From Hermatobates lingyangjiaoensis (lineage: Eukaryota; Arthropoda; Insecta; Hemiptera; Hermatobatidae), in assembly GCA_026182355.1 (NCBI GenBank), contig JAPFBL010001005.1, positions 36,839 through 100,838 of the forward strand: a stretch of 64,000 bases of DNA, written 5' to 3'. The notes beneath the pieces were generated by a model. It saw only the letters and a program-made list of their open reading frames with translations. It searched no databases and had not been told where the DNA came from. Shown here in pieces: positions 9,501 through 20,474 of the stretch (position 1 is the first letter of the stretch; each line of letters begins with the position of its first letter). Both the position numbers and the translations under genes were made by a program.

Positions 9501-10955
9501 TCAACGATTGAGGTTAAGCCCAGGAGCCGATCTACCGCCCAGAAGACTAATAAGTGCTTCTTCTGAAGCTCTCAGAGTAACTTTCGAATTAGTCTGATCA
9601 ATCTGCCTCAGGACCTGTACACGGAAACAGTCATTAAAACTGAGTCCGTGAGAACTGGCATGAGTAGCAACGGGAAGGTCACTGCGTTTGCCAACGGATG
9701 ACCTGTGATTATTCATACGCAGGCTTAGCTTGGTGGAAGCCAAACCCACATAAAAAGAATCACACTGGGTGCAATCCAAACGGTAAACGCAGTTACCAGA
9801 GGTACAAGAGGTCTTGTGAGAGATAGGGTAGGTGCGTTTACTATGGAAGGAGGTAAAGGAAGGAACAGGATTGATGATAGGACAAGTAAGACATCCACGA
9901 CGTCCACATTGAACCATACCACCAGCAGTTTTTGGAGGCTTAGGAGAAGAGATGTGAGAGAAGATAGATTGAAGATTAGCAGGTTTGCGATAGGAAATGG
10001 AAGGTGGCTCACTAAAGACTGAAGAAGTACAGGAGGAAGAAGAAAGAATAGGGAAAAACTCCCTGACAACTGCACCCAGCCTATGAGCACCAGGAAAATA
10101 AGTGGTGATGAGGAAATTAGAGTCACTGCGATCCCTCCTAGGACCTGAATTATGATGAACGTCTGCAGGGACTATACGGTTGTTAATGAAATTAGAAGGA
10201 TATCCTCGGTCAGAAAATTTCTGTTTCAATAAATCTATTTGGAAGGAACGATCTTTTATTCTGCTACAAATTTTGTGGAGGCGTATGGACAATGATCTGG
10301 GGATAGCTTTTTTTACGTGGGAGGGATGGCAACTATTGAAATAAAGGTACTGCTGGGCGTTAGTAGGCTTGATATGGACAGATGTAGAAAGATGACCCCC
10401 ATCGTAGGTGACGCTGACATCCAAAAATGTAATAAGGTTATTGGACACTTGATGAGTAAAGAAAATAGATGAAGAGAAGGAATTAAGTGACGTAAGGAAC
10501 TGATCTAACTCATGCTTACCATGGGGCCACAGGAAAAAAATATCATCTATGTATCGTACGTAAAGGATGGGGAGGAGATCGCGAGTGGCAAGGAAATCTT
10601 GTTCCAGCTTCGCCATGAAAAGATTTGCAAAGGAAGGAGCCATGATCGTGCCCATAGCCGTTCCCCTGATCTGAGGGTAATAATTACCATCAAAACAGAA
10701 GACATTATGTCTAGGGACAAAATCAGCTAACTGAACAATGAATGTTGAATATTCAGTTGAATTCCCCGGACAACCCATAGAAAACTGTATATAAGGACCA
10801 ACGTCTGGGCCATTTCCTTGCCTGAAGATAACCAGAGAATGGTTGAAATATGTCGCAAATACCACCACCAGGTCAACAGTGCAGAACGTTTCATCACCTA
10901 CCAGCCACCCATCAATAGCAGCAATAACATTCAACTGAAGCAAAAACATGAACAT
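9501..10955 (-). CDS. PLE family 4: RT plus Cys-rich connector plus GIY-YIG endonuclease
   Basis: A 484-codon minus-strand frame. From about residue 80 it is PLE-like: NSTEYSTFIVQLADF, motif B RGTAMGTIMAPSFANLFM, RYIDD, thumb and a long connector. Then CGRRGCLTCP and CVYRLDCTQCDSFYVG give a Cys-rich element plus VYRL-FYVG as the GIY-YIG variant, and a C-terminal Glu in RASEEALISLLG. RT motif A is absent. The first ~75 residues seem to be unrelated sequence read through a junction near 10765, so the element is 5'-truncated although its frame is open. Confidence 0.8.
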   Translation of the reverse strand: MFMFLLQLNVIAAIDGWLVGDETFCTVDLVVVFATYFNHSLVIFRQGNGPDVGPYIQFSMGCPGNSTEYSTFIVQLADFVPRHNVFCFDGNYYPQIRGTAMGTIMAPSFANLFMAKLEQDFLATRDLLPILYVRYIDDIFFLWPHGKHELDQFLTSLNSFSSSIFFTHQVSNNLITFLDVSVTYDGGHLSTSVHIKPTNAQQYLYFNSCHPSHVKKAIPRSLSIRLHKICSRIKDRSFQIDLLKQKFSDRGYPSNFINNRIVPADVHHNSGPRRDRSDSNFLITTYFPGAHRLGAVVREFFPILSSSSCTSSVFSEPPSISYRKPANLQSIFSHISSPKPPKTAGGMVQCGRRGCLTCPIINPVPSFTSFHSKRTYPISHKTSCTSGNCVYRLDCTQCDSFYVGLASTKLSLRMNNHRSSVGKRSDLPVATHASSHGLSFNDCFRVQVLRQIDQTNSKVTLRASEEALISLLGGRSAPGLNLNR

Positions 10956-11260
10956 AAGAAACCTAAGAGAACAATAAACAAAACCTACAACTTGAAGATG
11001 TTTCTACGAGAAGAAGTTGGAATCCAGTGTCAACATCTCTTAATAACCAAGAGGGACTGTGCAACCTCTACCCCTGTTGGCATGAAGATGAAGGCGGCTT
11101 TTCGCAGTAAACAACCGAGAGTATCAATTAAAAACCTAGCAATATCCGTAACAGAAAATAGTAAACAACAACAACACCCAACCACCACAAAAATCAAAAA
11201 TAGAAAGGGAACAGGAGTTCACTGTAAAGTGAGGCTAATGTTTTCTGCCAAAAAACTGGA
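10765..11260. other. Unclassified sequence upstream of PLE family 4
   Basis: Also at 53400-53885. Its right part (AGGAGTTCACTGTAAAGTG to TTTTCTGCC) is shared with 46165-46240. A plus-strand frame of 163 codons is open here, but it has no recognised domain and is changed in the duplicate, so I do not call it a gene. Confidence 0.4.
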
Positions 11261-11529
11261 CCAGACTAACTTTTTGGACGTCCAAGTTTTTGACCAGTTA
11301 AGATGTTAGTTCACTATCTATCTATTGTTACTTCATTTTATATAATGTAAATTTCATCATTTTTCTAATTCAAAAATTCTGACTTCTGCAAGTTCATAAA
11401 AATGTTTATTGCTTTTCTATTACTTCTACTTGTATATATATTTTTGTTTTTTCACAACTGTAATATTCCATTTTGATGTTAGTTATATGTTGATGTTTAT
11501 ATATGATTTCTTGTCATCCTTTGTTTGTA

Positions 11530-11569
11530 GGCCTATGAAAAAGGTTTTAAATAAAACCGAAACGTCGGC
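11530..11569 (+). ncRNA. Degenerate hammerhead-like fold, family N
   Basis: GGTTTTAAATAAAACC is a strong stem-loop followed by GAAACGTCGGC, with GCC upstream able to pair with GGC. The first core strand reads CTATGAA instead of CTGANGA. A relative at 5286-5324 has CTGAAAA. Probably decayed pLTR ribozymes. Confidence 0.4.
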
Positions 11570-11703
11570 ATTGAGAGTTTGATTTTGATCCTGGAAAATT
11601 GACCGAATCCCGATTACATTATACACCTATTCTATCCAACGGTTGATATATTATTGAATTATATATATATATATATATATACATAACATAATTTATAGCG
11701 AAC

Positions 11704-11823
11704 CTGTTTATCGGTGATGTCATCGAGTTTAATGATCTTGCTATCCTCTGTAGAAGTTTCTTCAACAGTTTTATCTGTTTCCTTTTCTTCTTTATGCGTC
11801 TCTTCCCTTTCGTCACCTATTTT
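11704..11823 (-). CDS. SARNP/CIP29-like gene, exon 5
   Basis: An AG acceptor (GTTTAG|AAAATAGG) gives a phase-0 exon of exactly 40 codons, ending at CAG|GTTCGC. It starts KIGDEREETHKEEKETDK and ends KIIKLDDITDKQ. The acidic-to-IIKL transition resembles the segment of SARNP before the RxxRFG repeats (family knowledge). The donor GTTCGC is weak. The expected RxxRFG-coding exons were not found to the left and may lie beyond the window. The next intron already contains a PLE pLTR with its (TA)n tract. Confidence 0.6.
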
Positions 11824-12147
11824 CTAAACAACATAACAGGCAATTAATAAGCGTGAATTTCTTATTACAAATGATATAAAACGATCAACTAAAACTATAC
11901 ACAAAGCATTAGGCAAATATTAAGTCCATGTCTTCATTAATATTTGACATTTCTTTGTGAACTTATATTAAGTTCACTATTTCCTTCTAATCTGTGAAAT
12001 AATGCAGTGTCCCCATCAAAATTACTAAAGCCCTAAATGCCTGGCCTCTCTAGTAATGATGCCACTTATGTGGCGAAATATACAGTTCACTGAATCCCTT
12101 TCCCCTAAACTGTGAAATAACTCACTGTCTCGATCAAAATTACTAAA

Positions 12148-12665
12148 ATACTAATTGTTTAGTATGACTAGTAATCTTGCCCCTTATGTGGTCGGTCAAT
12201 TATACTAGTATGACTAGTAATCTTGCCCCTTATGTGGTCGGTCAATTATACTAGTATGACTAGTAATCTTGCCCCTTATGTGGTCGGTCAATTATACTAG
12301 TATGACTAGTAATCTTGCCCCTTATGTGGTCGGTCAATTATACTAGTATGACTAGTAATCTTGCCCCTTATGTGGTCGGTCAATTATACTAGTATGACTA
12401 GTAATCTTGCCCCTTATGTGGTCGGTCAATTATACTAGTATGACTAGTAATCTTGCCCTTATGTGGTCGGTCAATTATACTAGTATGACTAGTAATCTTG
12501 CCCCTTATGTGGTCGGTCAATTATACTAGTATGACTAGTAATCTTGCCCCTTATGTGGTCGGTCAATTATACTAGTATGACTAGTAATCTTGCCCCTTAT
12601 GTGGTCGGTCAATTATACTAGTATGTCTAGTAATGTTGCCCCTTATGTGGTCGGTCAATTATACA
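12148..12665. repeat. 46-bp minisatellite, about 11 copies (SARNP-like intron 4)
   Basis: The unit holds CTAGTATGACTAGTAATCTT and CCCCTTATGTGGTCGG. Copies are nearly identical with a spacing of 46 bp; one lacks a C. This points to recent expansion. The outer units diverge. Confidence 0.9.
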
Positions 12666-12691
12666 GTTCACTGAGTCCCTTTCCTCTATAC

Positions 12692-13017
12692 CAGGGCTTC
12701 TTAAACTGTGGGTCGCGACCCCCAGGGGGGTCGCAAAGATCTGATACTTTTCAATCATTATAAATAAAATTTTAAAATTAGTATACACACTACGTACAAA
12801 TATAAATCATACAAAATACTATTGTAGTTTCCAATTATATATATGTGAAATGAATGGGTACGTATTCTTTAATCCTTATTTTATTTACATTGTAAAATAG
12901 TGCGATATTACATCTACATGTACGGTTAATATATATTTCATTATATGGAGGAGGGGGTCGTTTAAAATTTCCTAAGCTTGAAGGGGGTCGCTATATAAAA
13001 AAGTTTAAGAAACCCTG
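12692..13017. mobile_element. hAT-type MITE with perfect 8-bp target duplication
   Basis: The ends CAGGGCTTCTTAAACT and AGTTTAAGAAACCCTG are inverted repeats, followed inside by GGGTCGCGACCCCC-type sequence. CTCTATAC flanks both sides (12684-12691, 13018-13025). No transposase. An 8-bp duplication and CAGGG ends fit hAT. Confidence 0.85.
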
Positions 13018-13049
13018 CTCTATACTATGAAATAACTCACAGTCTCGAT

Positions 13050-14310
13050 CAGACTTCACGTAGTACCGATACCCCACATAAGAGGTCGTGACTTTGGGTC
13101 TAATGGGACACTCTCCTACCTTTACTTTGGCTTCCACATCGTCCAATCCCCGTAACCCCACATAAGAGGTCATGACTTAAGGTCTAATGTTGATACTCTC
13201 CTACCTTTACTTTGGCTTCTGCATCGTCTCTTCCCCGATACCCCACATAAGAGGTCATGACTTAAGGTCTAATGTTGACACTCTCCTACCTTTACTTTGG
13301 CTCCCACATCGTCCCTTCCCCGACACCCCACATAAGAGGTCATGACTTAAGGACTAATGGGACACTCTCCTACCTTTACTTTGGCTTCTGCATCGTCTCT
13401 TCCCCGACACACCACATAAGAGGTCATGACTTAAGGTCTAATGTTGACACTCTCCTACCTTTACTTTGGCTTCCACATCGTCCCTTCCCCGTAACCCCAC
13501 ATAAGAGGTCGTGACTTTGGGTCTAATGTGGACACTCTCCTACCTTTACTTTGACTTCTACATCGTCTCTTCCCCGACACCCCACATAAGAGGTCGTGAC
13601 TTTGCGTCTAATGTGGACACTCTCCTACCTTTACTTTGACTTCCGCATCGTCTCTTCCCCGTAACCCCACATAAGAGGTCGTGACTTTGCGTCTAATGTG
13701 GACACTCTCCTACCTTTACTTTGACTTCCGCATCGTCTCTTCCCCGTAACCCCACATAAGAGGTCGTGACTTTGCGTCTAATGTGGACACTCTCCTACCT
13801 TTACTTTGACTTCCGCATCGTCCCTTCCCCGTAACCCCACATAAGAGGTCGTGACTTTGCGTCTAATGTGGACACTCTCCTACCTTTACTTTGACTTCCG
13901 CATCGTCTCTTCCCCGTAACCCCACATAAGAGGTCGTGACTTTGCGTCTAATGTGGACACTCTCCTACCTTTACTTTGGATTCCACATCGTCCCTTCCCC
14001 GTAACCCCACATAAGAGGTCTTGACTTTGGGTCTAATGTGGACACTCTCCTACCTTTACTTTGGATTCCACATCGTCCCTTCCCCGTAACCCCACATAAG
14101 AGGTCGTGACTTGCGTCTAATGTGGACATTTCTCCTACCTTTACTTTAGCTTCTGCATCGTCTCTTCCCCGTAACCCCACATAAGATGTCGTGACTTTGG
14201 GTCTAATGTGGACACTCTCCTACCTTTACTTTGGATTCCACATCGTCCCTTCCCCGTAACCCCACATAAGAGGTCGTGACTTTGCGTCTAATGTGGATAT
14301 TTTTCCTACC
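13050..14310. repeat. 85-bp minisatellite made from exon 4 end plus 5' splice site
   Basis: About 15 units spaced 85 bp. On minus each begins with a version of the last codons of exon 4 (GRDDAEAKVK or similar), then GTAGGAGAG, then about 45 bp of intron start. The first unit is the real exon junction at 14310. Subtypes (TTGGCTTC, TTGGATTC, TTGACTTC) occur in runs. Confidence 0.9.
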
Positions 14311-14432
14311 TTTACTTTAGCTTCTGCATCGTCTCTTCCATTCTCTGTCAGCTTCCTCTTGTTCTCCTTCTTTGATTCATCCTTTAAAATGTCAGAAGAT
14401 GACACATTGTTCTCATCATTCATTATTTCATT
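14310..14432 (-). CDS. SARNP/CIP29-like gene, exon 4 (charged linker)
   Basis: Acceptor CTATTTCAG|AATGAAAT and donor GTAAAG|GTAGGA flank 123 bp (41 codons, phase 0 at both ends). The peptide is rich in Asp, Glu, Lys and Asn and ends GRDDAEAKVK. The last 10-11 codons and the 5' splice site are repeated about 15 times in the 85-bp minisatellite directly downstream, so the splice junction itself was amplified. The phase match with exons 3 and 5 supports a real exon. Confidence 0.65.
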
Positions 14433-14526
14433 CTGAAATAGAATATAGATCGAATAATTAATATGATTCCACATAACACGTGAAATAACAATCAATTATC
14501 AAACCACAATAAGAAATCTCAAACAA

Positions 14527-14632
14527 GACTAAGATCTTTCAACCGGAACAACCTGTCTTCATCAGAGTCAAAAAACCAGTTGGGTTTTTGACTCTGATGA
14601 AGACCGCTTTTTACGGTTGAAAGATCTTAGTC
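14527..14632. ncRNA. Inverted pair of family A hammerheads
   Basis: Minus copy 14527-14569 (degraded stem II) and plus copy 14590-14632 (CTGATGA core, GACT/AGTC intact) form a palindrome with no element body between, a solo inverted pLTR in intron 3 of the SARNP-like gene. Confidence 0.65.
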
Positions 14633-14951
14633 TTGTTTCCCATTTCATATTGTGGTTTGATAATTGATTCTTCCTTCATTATAAGAAGCATATTTTATTT
14701 TCTCTCTTGTTTACTCTAAATTTAATAAAGCATACTTTAGTAATACGTAAATTTAAAAATACAGTATCATTTACAGTTGCAATGGTTATTTCTCTCTCTA
14801 TTTACGTGGTATATTACATTAGTCATGTCATGACGTATTTCAACATTAATTTAATAAGTACAAAAAATAGTTTTTCAATGTTAATTATGACTGATACGTG
14901 CGTAGTATTAGGCAACGCTTTAGGTTGTACTGGATTTCCTACAAAGATATC

Positions 14952-15356
14952 AATGCAACCTAATGATACCCAGTTCGGTTGCATGGATGTCCTAATTATC
15001 CATGCAACCTAATAATGCCTCGTTAGGTTGCACGGATGTCCTAATTATCCATGCGACCTAATGATACCCAGTTAGGTTGCATGGATGTCCTAATTATCCA
15101 TGCAACCTAATGATGCCCAGTTAGGTTGCATAGATGTCCTAATTATCCATGCAACCTAATGATGCCTCGTTAGGTTGCATGGATGTCCTAATTATCCATG
15201 CAACCTAATGATGCCCAGTTAGGTTGCATGGATTTCCTAATTATCCATGCAACTTAATAATGCCCAGTTAGGTTGCATGGATGTCCTAATTATCCATGAA
15301 ACCTAATGATGCCCAGTTAGGTTGCATGGATGTCCTAATTATCCATGCGACCTAAT
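14952..15356. repeat. 49-bp tandem repeat of a hairpin, about 8 copies
   Basis: Each unit contains TTAGGTTGCATGGAT and its complement ATCCATGCAACCTAA, so every copy can form a 15-bp hairpin; the spacer GTCCTAATT separates the arms. Lies in SARNP-like intron 3. Confidence 0.9.
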
Positions 15357-15559
15357 GGTCGCATTTTAAGTAACAAAATAAAACTAAAATAAAATACACA
15401 ATAAGTAACCACTCTTACTGAACTATTTTTAGAGCCATATATGGTAGTCGTAAACACAACTTCAAACCGAAATTTCGATAATATATTTCCATTTTCAAGG
15501 CTACAAGAAAAATATCTATTACAGTTAAAAAAAAACAAAACAGTCGAAAACAATGAAAA

Positions 15560-18500
15560 AAATCTGGAGTGGCCTACACTCTACTTTACTATAAGTAACT
15601 CAATGTCAAATTTCTTGTGTATATAAAACATAACGTATCATTTAAGCATAACATAAATATCTAAATGGGATATAATTATTAGCATTGCATTCGTGAGGTA
15701 GTACAGATAGTGATTGAAGGACATATCAATTTATAAGCTTATTTTTGTACATCACAAATAATTTATTATTTGCAAATAATTTCATTAGTATAACTACAGC
15801 AGTAATATCATTTTTGAAAAACCAATGTGAACATTTCTTGAAACGAAATATTATCCTACAAGAGAACATGGCTATTGTTCAAATAGCCAGTAGATTTCTT
15901 ACATCGTTTACTTAACATCCTTCTACATTGAATATTAATGTAAAATTTTCAAATTTAAAACAGTAAAATACCCTTTTTTTCTCTGAAAAACATCTTAAAC
16001 AGCGAAGAAAATGTTGTTTTAAGGTGATTTGTTAATTAAAGATGTACGATAATTACAGTTATTAATCTCTAAACGAAACATTTATATTTTGAATTATCTT
16101 TTACATTTTTGGTTTTTAACAGAATTATTATACTGGGAATTTTATGGCTTCTTAGTATTTAATAAGATCATTTTCCTTCCCCTTTGTCAAATAACATATA
16201 TACGATTTTTTTTTTAATGAGTGTTATCATTTACCTGCACAATATTATTCCTCTTACATCTCTTATAAGTCAATAATATATTTTCATTTTTCCATTAGAA
16301 ACATCAATTTTATCTCAGTGGATTCGCTCAAAAAATTTCTAAGTCAATGTAAACAATGTAAAAAAATACAAAAAATTCGACAAGTATAGCAGGTGATCTC
16401 TTAGTCTAGGGTAAACAAAGAGTTTTTATATCGTTACTAGCAAACGTACCCGTCTTTGACGGAATCAAAAATTCTATTATACTTGGTATTCCAAAATATC
16501 AATTATAGTATTATACTAATACTACAATTAGAAGTTATAGAATAGTAGAAAATACCATTATTAGTACAGTGCTAAAAAAAAGCCTCTGTATACAAAGATT
16601 AGATTTTAAGTTAGACATACACAAATCTACAATCAATGTTTCAGCTTTATATGTCTTATGGTAGCAATATTTTGTGGACAAACCGACAGACAGAAATTAT
16701 TCTAAGGGTACATGTGGCTACTCTGAAGTATGAAACGTAAAGAAAACTTGAAATGAGTTAGTTCTAATTAACGTGCTCCCAGTCAAAAGCTAGCACGCAA
16801 GCCACTGAGCTACTCTGGTTCCATACCTTACTTTATTACCAGTGTTTATATTACGCAAATATTAAATTAAAAAAAATATTTTTGTTGTGTTTATTTATAA
16901 TACATTTGCACTACTGTCATCGGCGAGCAAGCAAGCTACTGGCAACCCTGGCTAGATCCCTTTACTTTATTACCATCTTTTATATTATCCACATTTTAAA
17001 TTCAAAAAAATATTTGTTTGTTACATTTATTTATAATACATTTGCACTACTGTCATCGGCGATCACGCAAGCCACTGGGCTACTCTGGTCCCATACCTTA
17101 CATTATTACCCCTGTATTTATTAAGCAAATATTAAATTAAAAAAAAGTTGACAGTTATATATAATACATAGCAAACGTACCCGTCTTTGACGGAATCAGA
17201 AGTTCCTGTTTTGGTTTATTGCCGTGTGCCTATTGCCTTTCGGCTATACCACGGAGGAATCAGAAGTTCCGTCATTTTTGGTATTTCAAAATGTCATTAG
17301 AAATTATAGAATAGTAGAAAATACCATTATTACTACAGTGTTAAACAAATGCCTCCAGCTTATACACTACATTAGCTGTCTGTCCTTCAGGTTCATGGTA
17401 GAAGAAAGAGTTGAAACCTCTGACCGTTGAGCATGTAAACTACATTTGACCATGTGAGAAAAACTTGGTTTCGCTACCTTGTATTCCTGCGTTAGATGAA
17501 GTCTCCCTTTGCGACTTAGTTAACGTCATTGCGAAATAGACTCTGACCGGACTTTGCAATCATTTCAACGTAAACAGACAGTGGCTCGGAATCAATGGTA
17601 TGTGAAGTATACACACAGACTCCCCAATACCACATCCAGTCATTATGTCCGCCTCTATGGCATATCTGTGTAGAGCACGAACTCAGAGTCGTGTCCCGTT
17701 GCACAGTTTTGGGGCACTCATGTTTCGTAACATGAAATTTGTTACTGCTACTAAATTGTAGCATGATTGGTGCTCTACTTTAAGTTTTTACTCATGAGCA
17801 GGCAGTCCAGGAGAAATAAATTCAGAGTCAAGAAATTCAATTAGATAATGAACTGCTTCTTCGTCACTAATCCAATCTCTTTACTGACTTGTAAGTTCTT
17901 TCCTCGGCTTCATATAGCGTAAGAACTTGTTTGTTGATTTTTCCTCCCTGTTCATATTAAGAGTTGAGAATTGCTCGTTTACAAAACATTTATTCTCAAT
18001 AGATAGTACATTCTTAACTCTGTGAAACACCATTTCAATGATGTCAAATACGCAATATATTCATATGCTCAATTGAAATTAAAATCAACTAACAATACCT
18101 ACTTGCCACACCTGTGTATTTTCAAAACAAACTTGTCTGTGAAGTTAGGAAAATACAGCTAAAAGCCCCATAACTTCGCTTCTGTACTGAATTAATAATC
18201 TATTTAGAGCCCATATTTTAAGTTAGGCACACACAAATCCAGTGTCAATGTTTCAGCTCGCTATGTCTTATGGTGGCTGAGTTTACTTGTGACAAACATT
18301 TTTGCGTTAAACGTCCATAACTTCACTTCTACGTTGAATTTCCAATCAATTCATAGCCTATATTTTAAGTTAGACCTACACAAATCTACTGTAAAAGTTT
18401 CAGCTTTATATGTCTTATGGTAGCTGAGTTTACCTGTGACAAAGTTTTGCGGACAAACCGACAAACCGACAAACCGACAAACCGACAGAAATTTTTCTAA

Positions 18501-19345
18501 GGGTGGATTCGGTTTCTCCAATGTATGAAACGTAAAGAAAACTTGAAATGAGTCAGTTCTAAGCAATGTACAGACAAAATCATTATTTTATTTATAAAGA
18601 TTGCTCTTTTCCGTAATTGAAACTTCATGATTTTCTTTTTATGAATTGCTAATTTTTTGTTCCATTTTTGGTCAAATTTTCATAATTTTTTAACGAGCCA
18701 TTTAGCGTCAAAAAAACATTTTCTGAAAACACAAATCGTACTCTAACGCCCCTTTAGCAAATGTAATTTTAGAAAAAAATATCTCAACTCATTGTCCATA
18801 TAATGTTCTATTTATAGGCATAGTTTCATTTTGATCCGTCAAACAGTATGGCTTGTATCGCTCTCACAAGGTTTGAGATTGAATTATAAGTCAAAATTTT
18901 TACATTTTATTGAAAAAAAAATATTTCCTGTTGTTTTAAAATTCTGAATATATTTTTCGTTTGTTCCATTTGTAACCTCAAAGATAATGTCAAAATTTCA
19001 AAACTCTAGGGTTATCAGTTTAGGAGAAATAAATGTTTTAAAAAAAACGGTTTTTGGCAAAAAAAGTGACTTTCCCATCATGCATAATTCTTCCCAAACA
19101 ATAGGGATCTTCGTCTAATTGGGGCCCATTTTTGTGTAAAATATCAACTTGATCCATCAAAGATTCTGGACCGTAGCGTGGTAACAAGCAATGCTAACAC
19201 ACGCACCCACCCACCCACCCACCCACACACACACAGACATCATCGTAAAAACTTCATAAAACGACTTCTGGGACCTCAAAACATGTAATTCCGTCAAAAT
19301 CTCGAGATCGAATTTTTTCACGATCACTATACTTTACTTATAGTA
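15560..19345 (-). mobile_element. Repeat X, full copy split by a Helitron
   Basis: 15560-16436 and 18601-19345 together are colinear with the reverse complement of 31476-33085. The two ends share TACTTTACTATAAGTAA. The part near 19205-19240 has a (CCCA)n tract. The element is conserved but shows no ORF, so its class is unknown. Confidence 0.75.
16437..18600 (-). mobile_element. Helitron (non-autonomous, possibly a tandem pair)
   Basis: On minus the element starts TCTTTATAAATAAAATAATG and ends in the hairpin CCGTCAAAGACGG, then GTACGTTTG and CTAG. It sits exactly between A and T of the empty site (AGAGCAATAACGATA), which is present in the uninterrupted repeat X at about 32214. 5'-TC, hairpin, CTRR-3' and A|T insertion without target duplication are diagnostic for Helitrons. 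A second internal end (GACGGGTACGTTTGCTA) at about 17167 suggests two Helitrons in tandem. No Rep/helicase seen. Confidence 0.85.
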
Positions 19346-19486
19346 AAGTAATAAAAATTGTTTTATTCTTTTTATTTTGTTAACTAGAATATATTTAAAT
19401 ATTGTTATTGGGTTAGTTCCACTGAGGTTAGTAATATTAGAATTATTATTAATAATGTCCGTCATACATGGTGAAGTTTCTGTAGA

Positions 19487-19530
19487 GCTCGACCGGTTTC
19501 GGGGTCCGTCTAGTTCCCATCTTCAAGAGC
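19487..19530 (-). ncRNA. Hammerhead-like motif, family L (UUGAAGA core)
   Basis: Stem I GCTC/GAGC, core TTGAAGA, stem II GGG/CCC, GAAA, stem III ACCGGT, cleavage GTC. All but C3 (here T) is perfect. Inverted partner at 19995-20037 with a looser stem II. Confidence 0.5.
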
Positions 19531-19994
19531 AATTGACTGTATTTTATTTTGTCTTTCAACCTACCTTAACTTGTTATCAACATATTGTGGAATCAGTGTT
19601 GTCTGTGTAGTTAAATTTTGGTTTGCATGTTTGTTTAATTGTTACATTTTTTTTTCTTTTATTTCTTATTTCATTATCTATTTCCAAGTTCTTTGTGTCT
19701 TCGTTTGACTGCTAGTAGAGGTTTTGTTATAATGTCTGTTTGTCTGTTCATTTATTTTGTGTTCTCGATCATTTTATATTTATATTTCTTCTTTAAATGT
19801 TCATTCGTTGTTCCTTTTTGTTCTGTCCATAGTAGGTCCATTGTGTTTTCCATGTTGTCTCAGTTATGTCCACATTTCTTTAGCTGATGTCCGTAGCTTG
19901 ATTTATTTGTATTATTAGTGCAGTCCTTAATGTGTTCTTTGCAAGAAGATAGGTGTTAAGGTAGGTTACAAGAAAAAATCAAATACAGTCAGTT

Positions 19995-20037
19995 GCTCTT
20001 GAAGATGGGAACCAGACGGATCCAAAACCGGTCGAGC
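19995..20037 (+). ncRNA. Hammerhead-like motif, family L, second copy
   Basis: GCTC, TTGAAGA, then CCAAAACCGGTC and GAGC. GAAA has become AAAA. Together with 19487-19530 it bounds a palindromic pLTR pair of about 550 bp (19400-20060) without coding sequence. Confidence 0.45.
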
Positions 20038-20262
20038 TCTTCATAAACATTACCAGATATGACGAATATTATTTACTAATAATTCTAATTGAACAGATTT
20101 GATTATTTCTTATAGTCTTGAAAATGAAAATATAAATTTTCGAAACGTGGAATTAAATAGACAAGTTACTGATAAGAGAACAAAAATGTTCACCAACAGA
20201 GGTTTTTTAGTGTGTATAATTTTTATTTTTTTTTTAAAATATGATATTAACATGTAAAATAC

Positions 20263-20333
20263 CTCCAGTTCTTCGTCTATGGGTTCTGGATCTGCTCCTC
20301 CTATTCTTTCTAGAGGCTCTTCAAGCAGCTTTT
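20263..20333 (-). CDS. SARNP/CIP29-like gene, exon 3 (acidic linker)
   Basis: Acceptor GTTTTCAG|AAAAGCTG and donor GGAG|GTATTT flank 71 bp that continue the phase of exon 2 and end in phase 0. Across the junction it reads NEAAEKLLEEPLERIGGADP and then a Glu-rich run. An acidic, low-complexity stretch after the SAP domain is typical of SARNP. The intron to exon 2 is about 5.9 kb and contains PLE fragments, a SINE and a poly-G tract. Confidence 0.65.
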
Positions 20334-20474
20334 CTGAAAACAAAACTTATATTATAATACCAGCAGACCATTTATAGGTATTTCACGAAAATTCAGAGAT
20401 GATACAAAATATTGAAAAATTATCAAATAGGTGTACAACTATACAAAGAAAAACTTGCTTAGGTCATTTAGAAA

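Larger units (their letters stand above)
6779..11252 (+). repeat. Segmental duplication, copy 1 (4.47 kb)
   Basis: Near-identical in order and orientation to 49573-53880. It includes a Helitron-type end, family A/F pLTRs, part of repeat X, the broken zinc-finger exon 1 and PLE family 4. The breakpoints are sharp: GTTGAATTTTCAGTTCATT on the left and TTTTCTGCCAAA on the right. A palindromic insert (about 7203-7390) is present only in this copy. Confidence 0.85.

Noticed and set aside
9816..10730. Short ORFs antisense to PLE family 4
   Set aside because: Shadows of the nuclease and RT frame; no independent start context or domain.
10818..11309. 163-codon plus-strand ORF
   Set aside because: It has no recognisable domain, its N terminus differs in the duplicated copy at 53470, and it is antisense to the open extension of PLE family 4. 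Treated as chance.
13272..13514. 80-codon plus ORF and minus ORFs inside the 85-bp minisatellite
   Set aside because: Open frames produced by a repeat unit of 85 bp; only the exon 4 end at 14310 has gene context.
13050..14310. CRISPR-like array (regular repeats)
   Set aside because: Units are head-to-tail without unique spacers, in a eukaryotic intron; it is a minisatellite.
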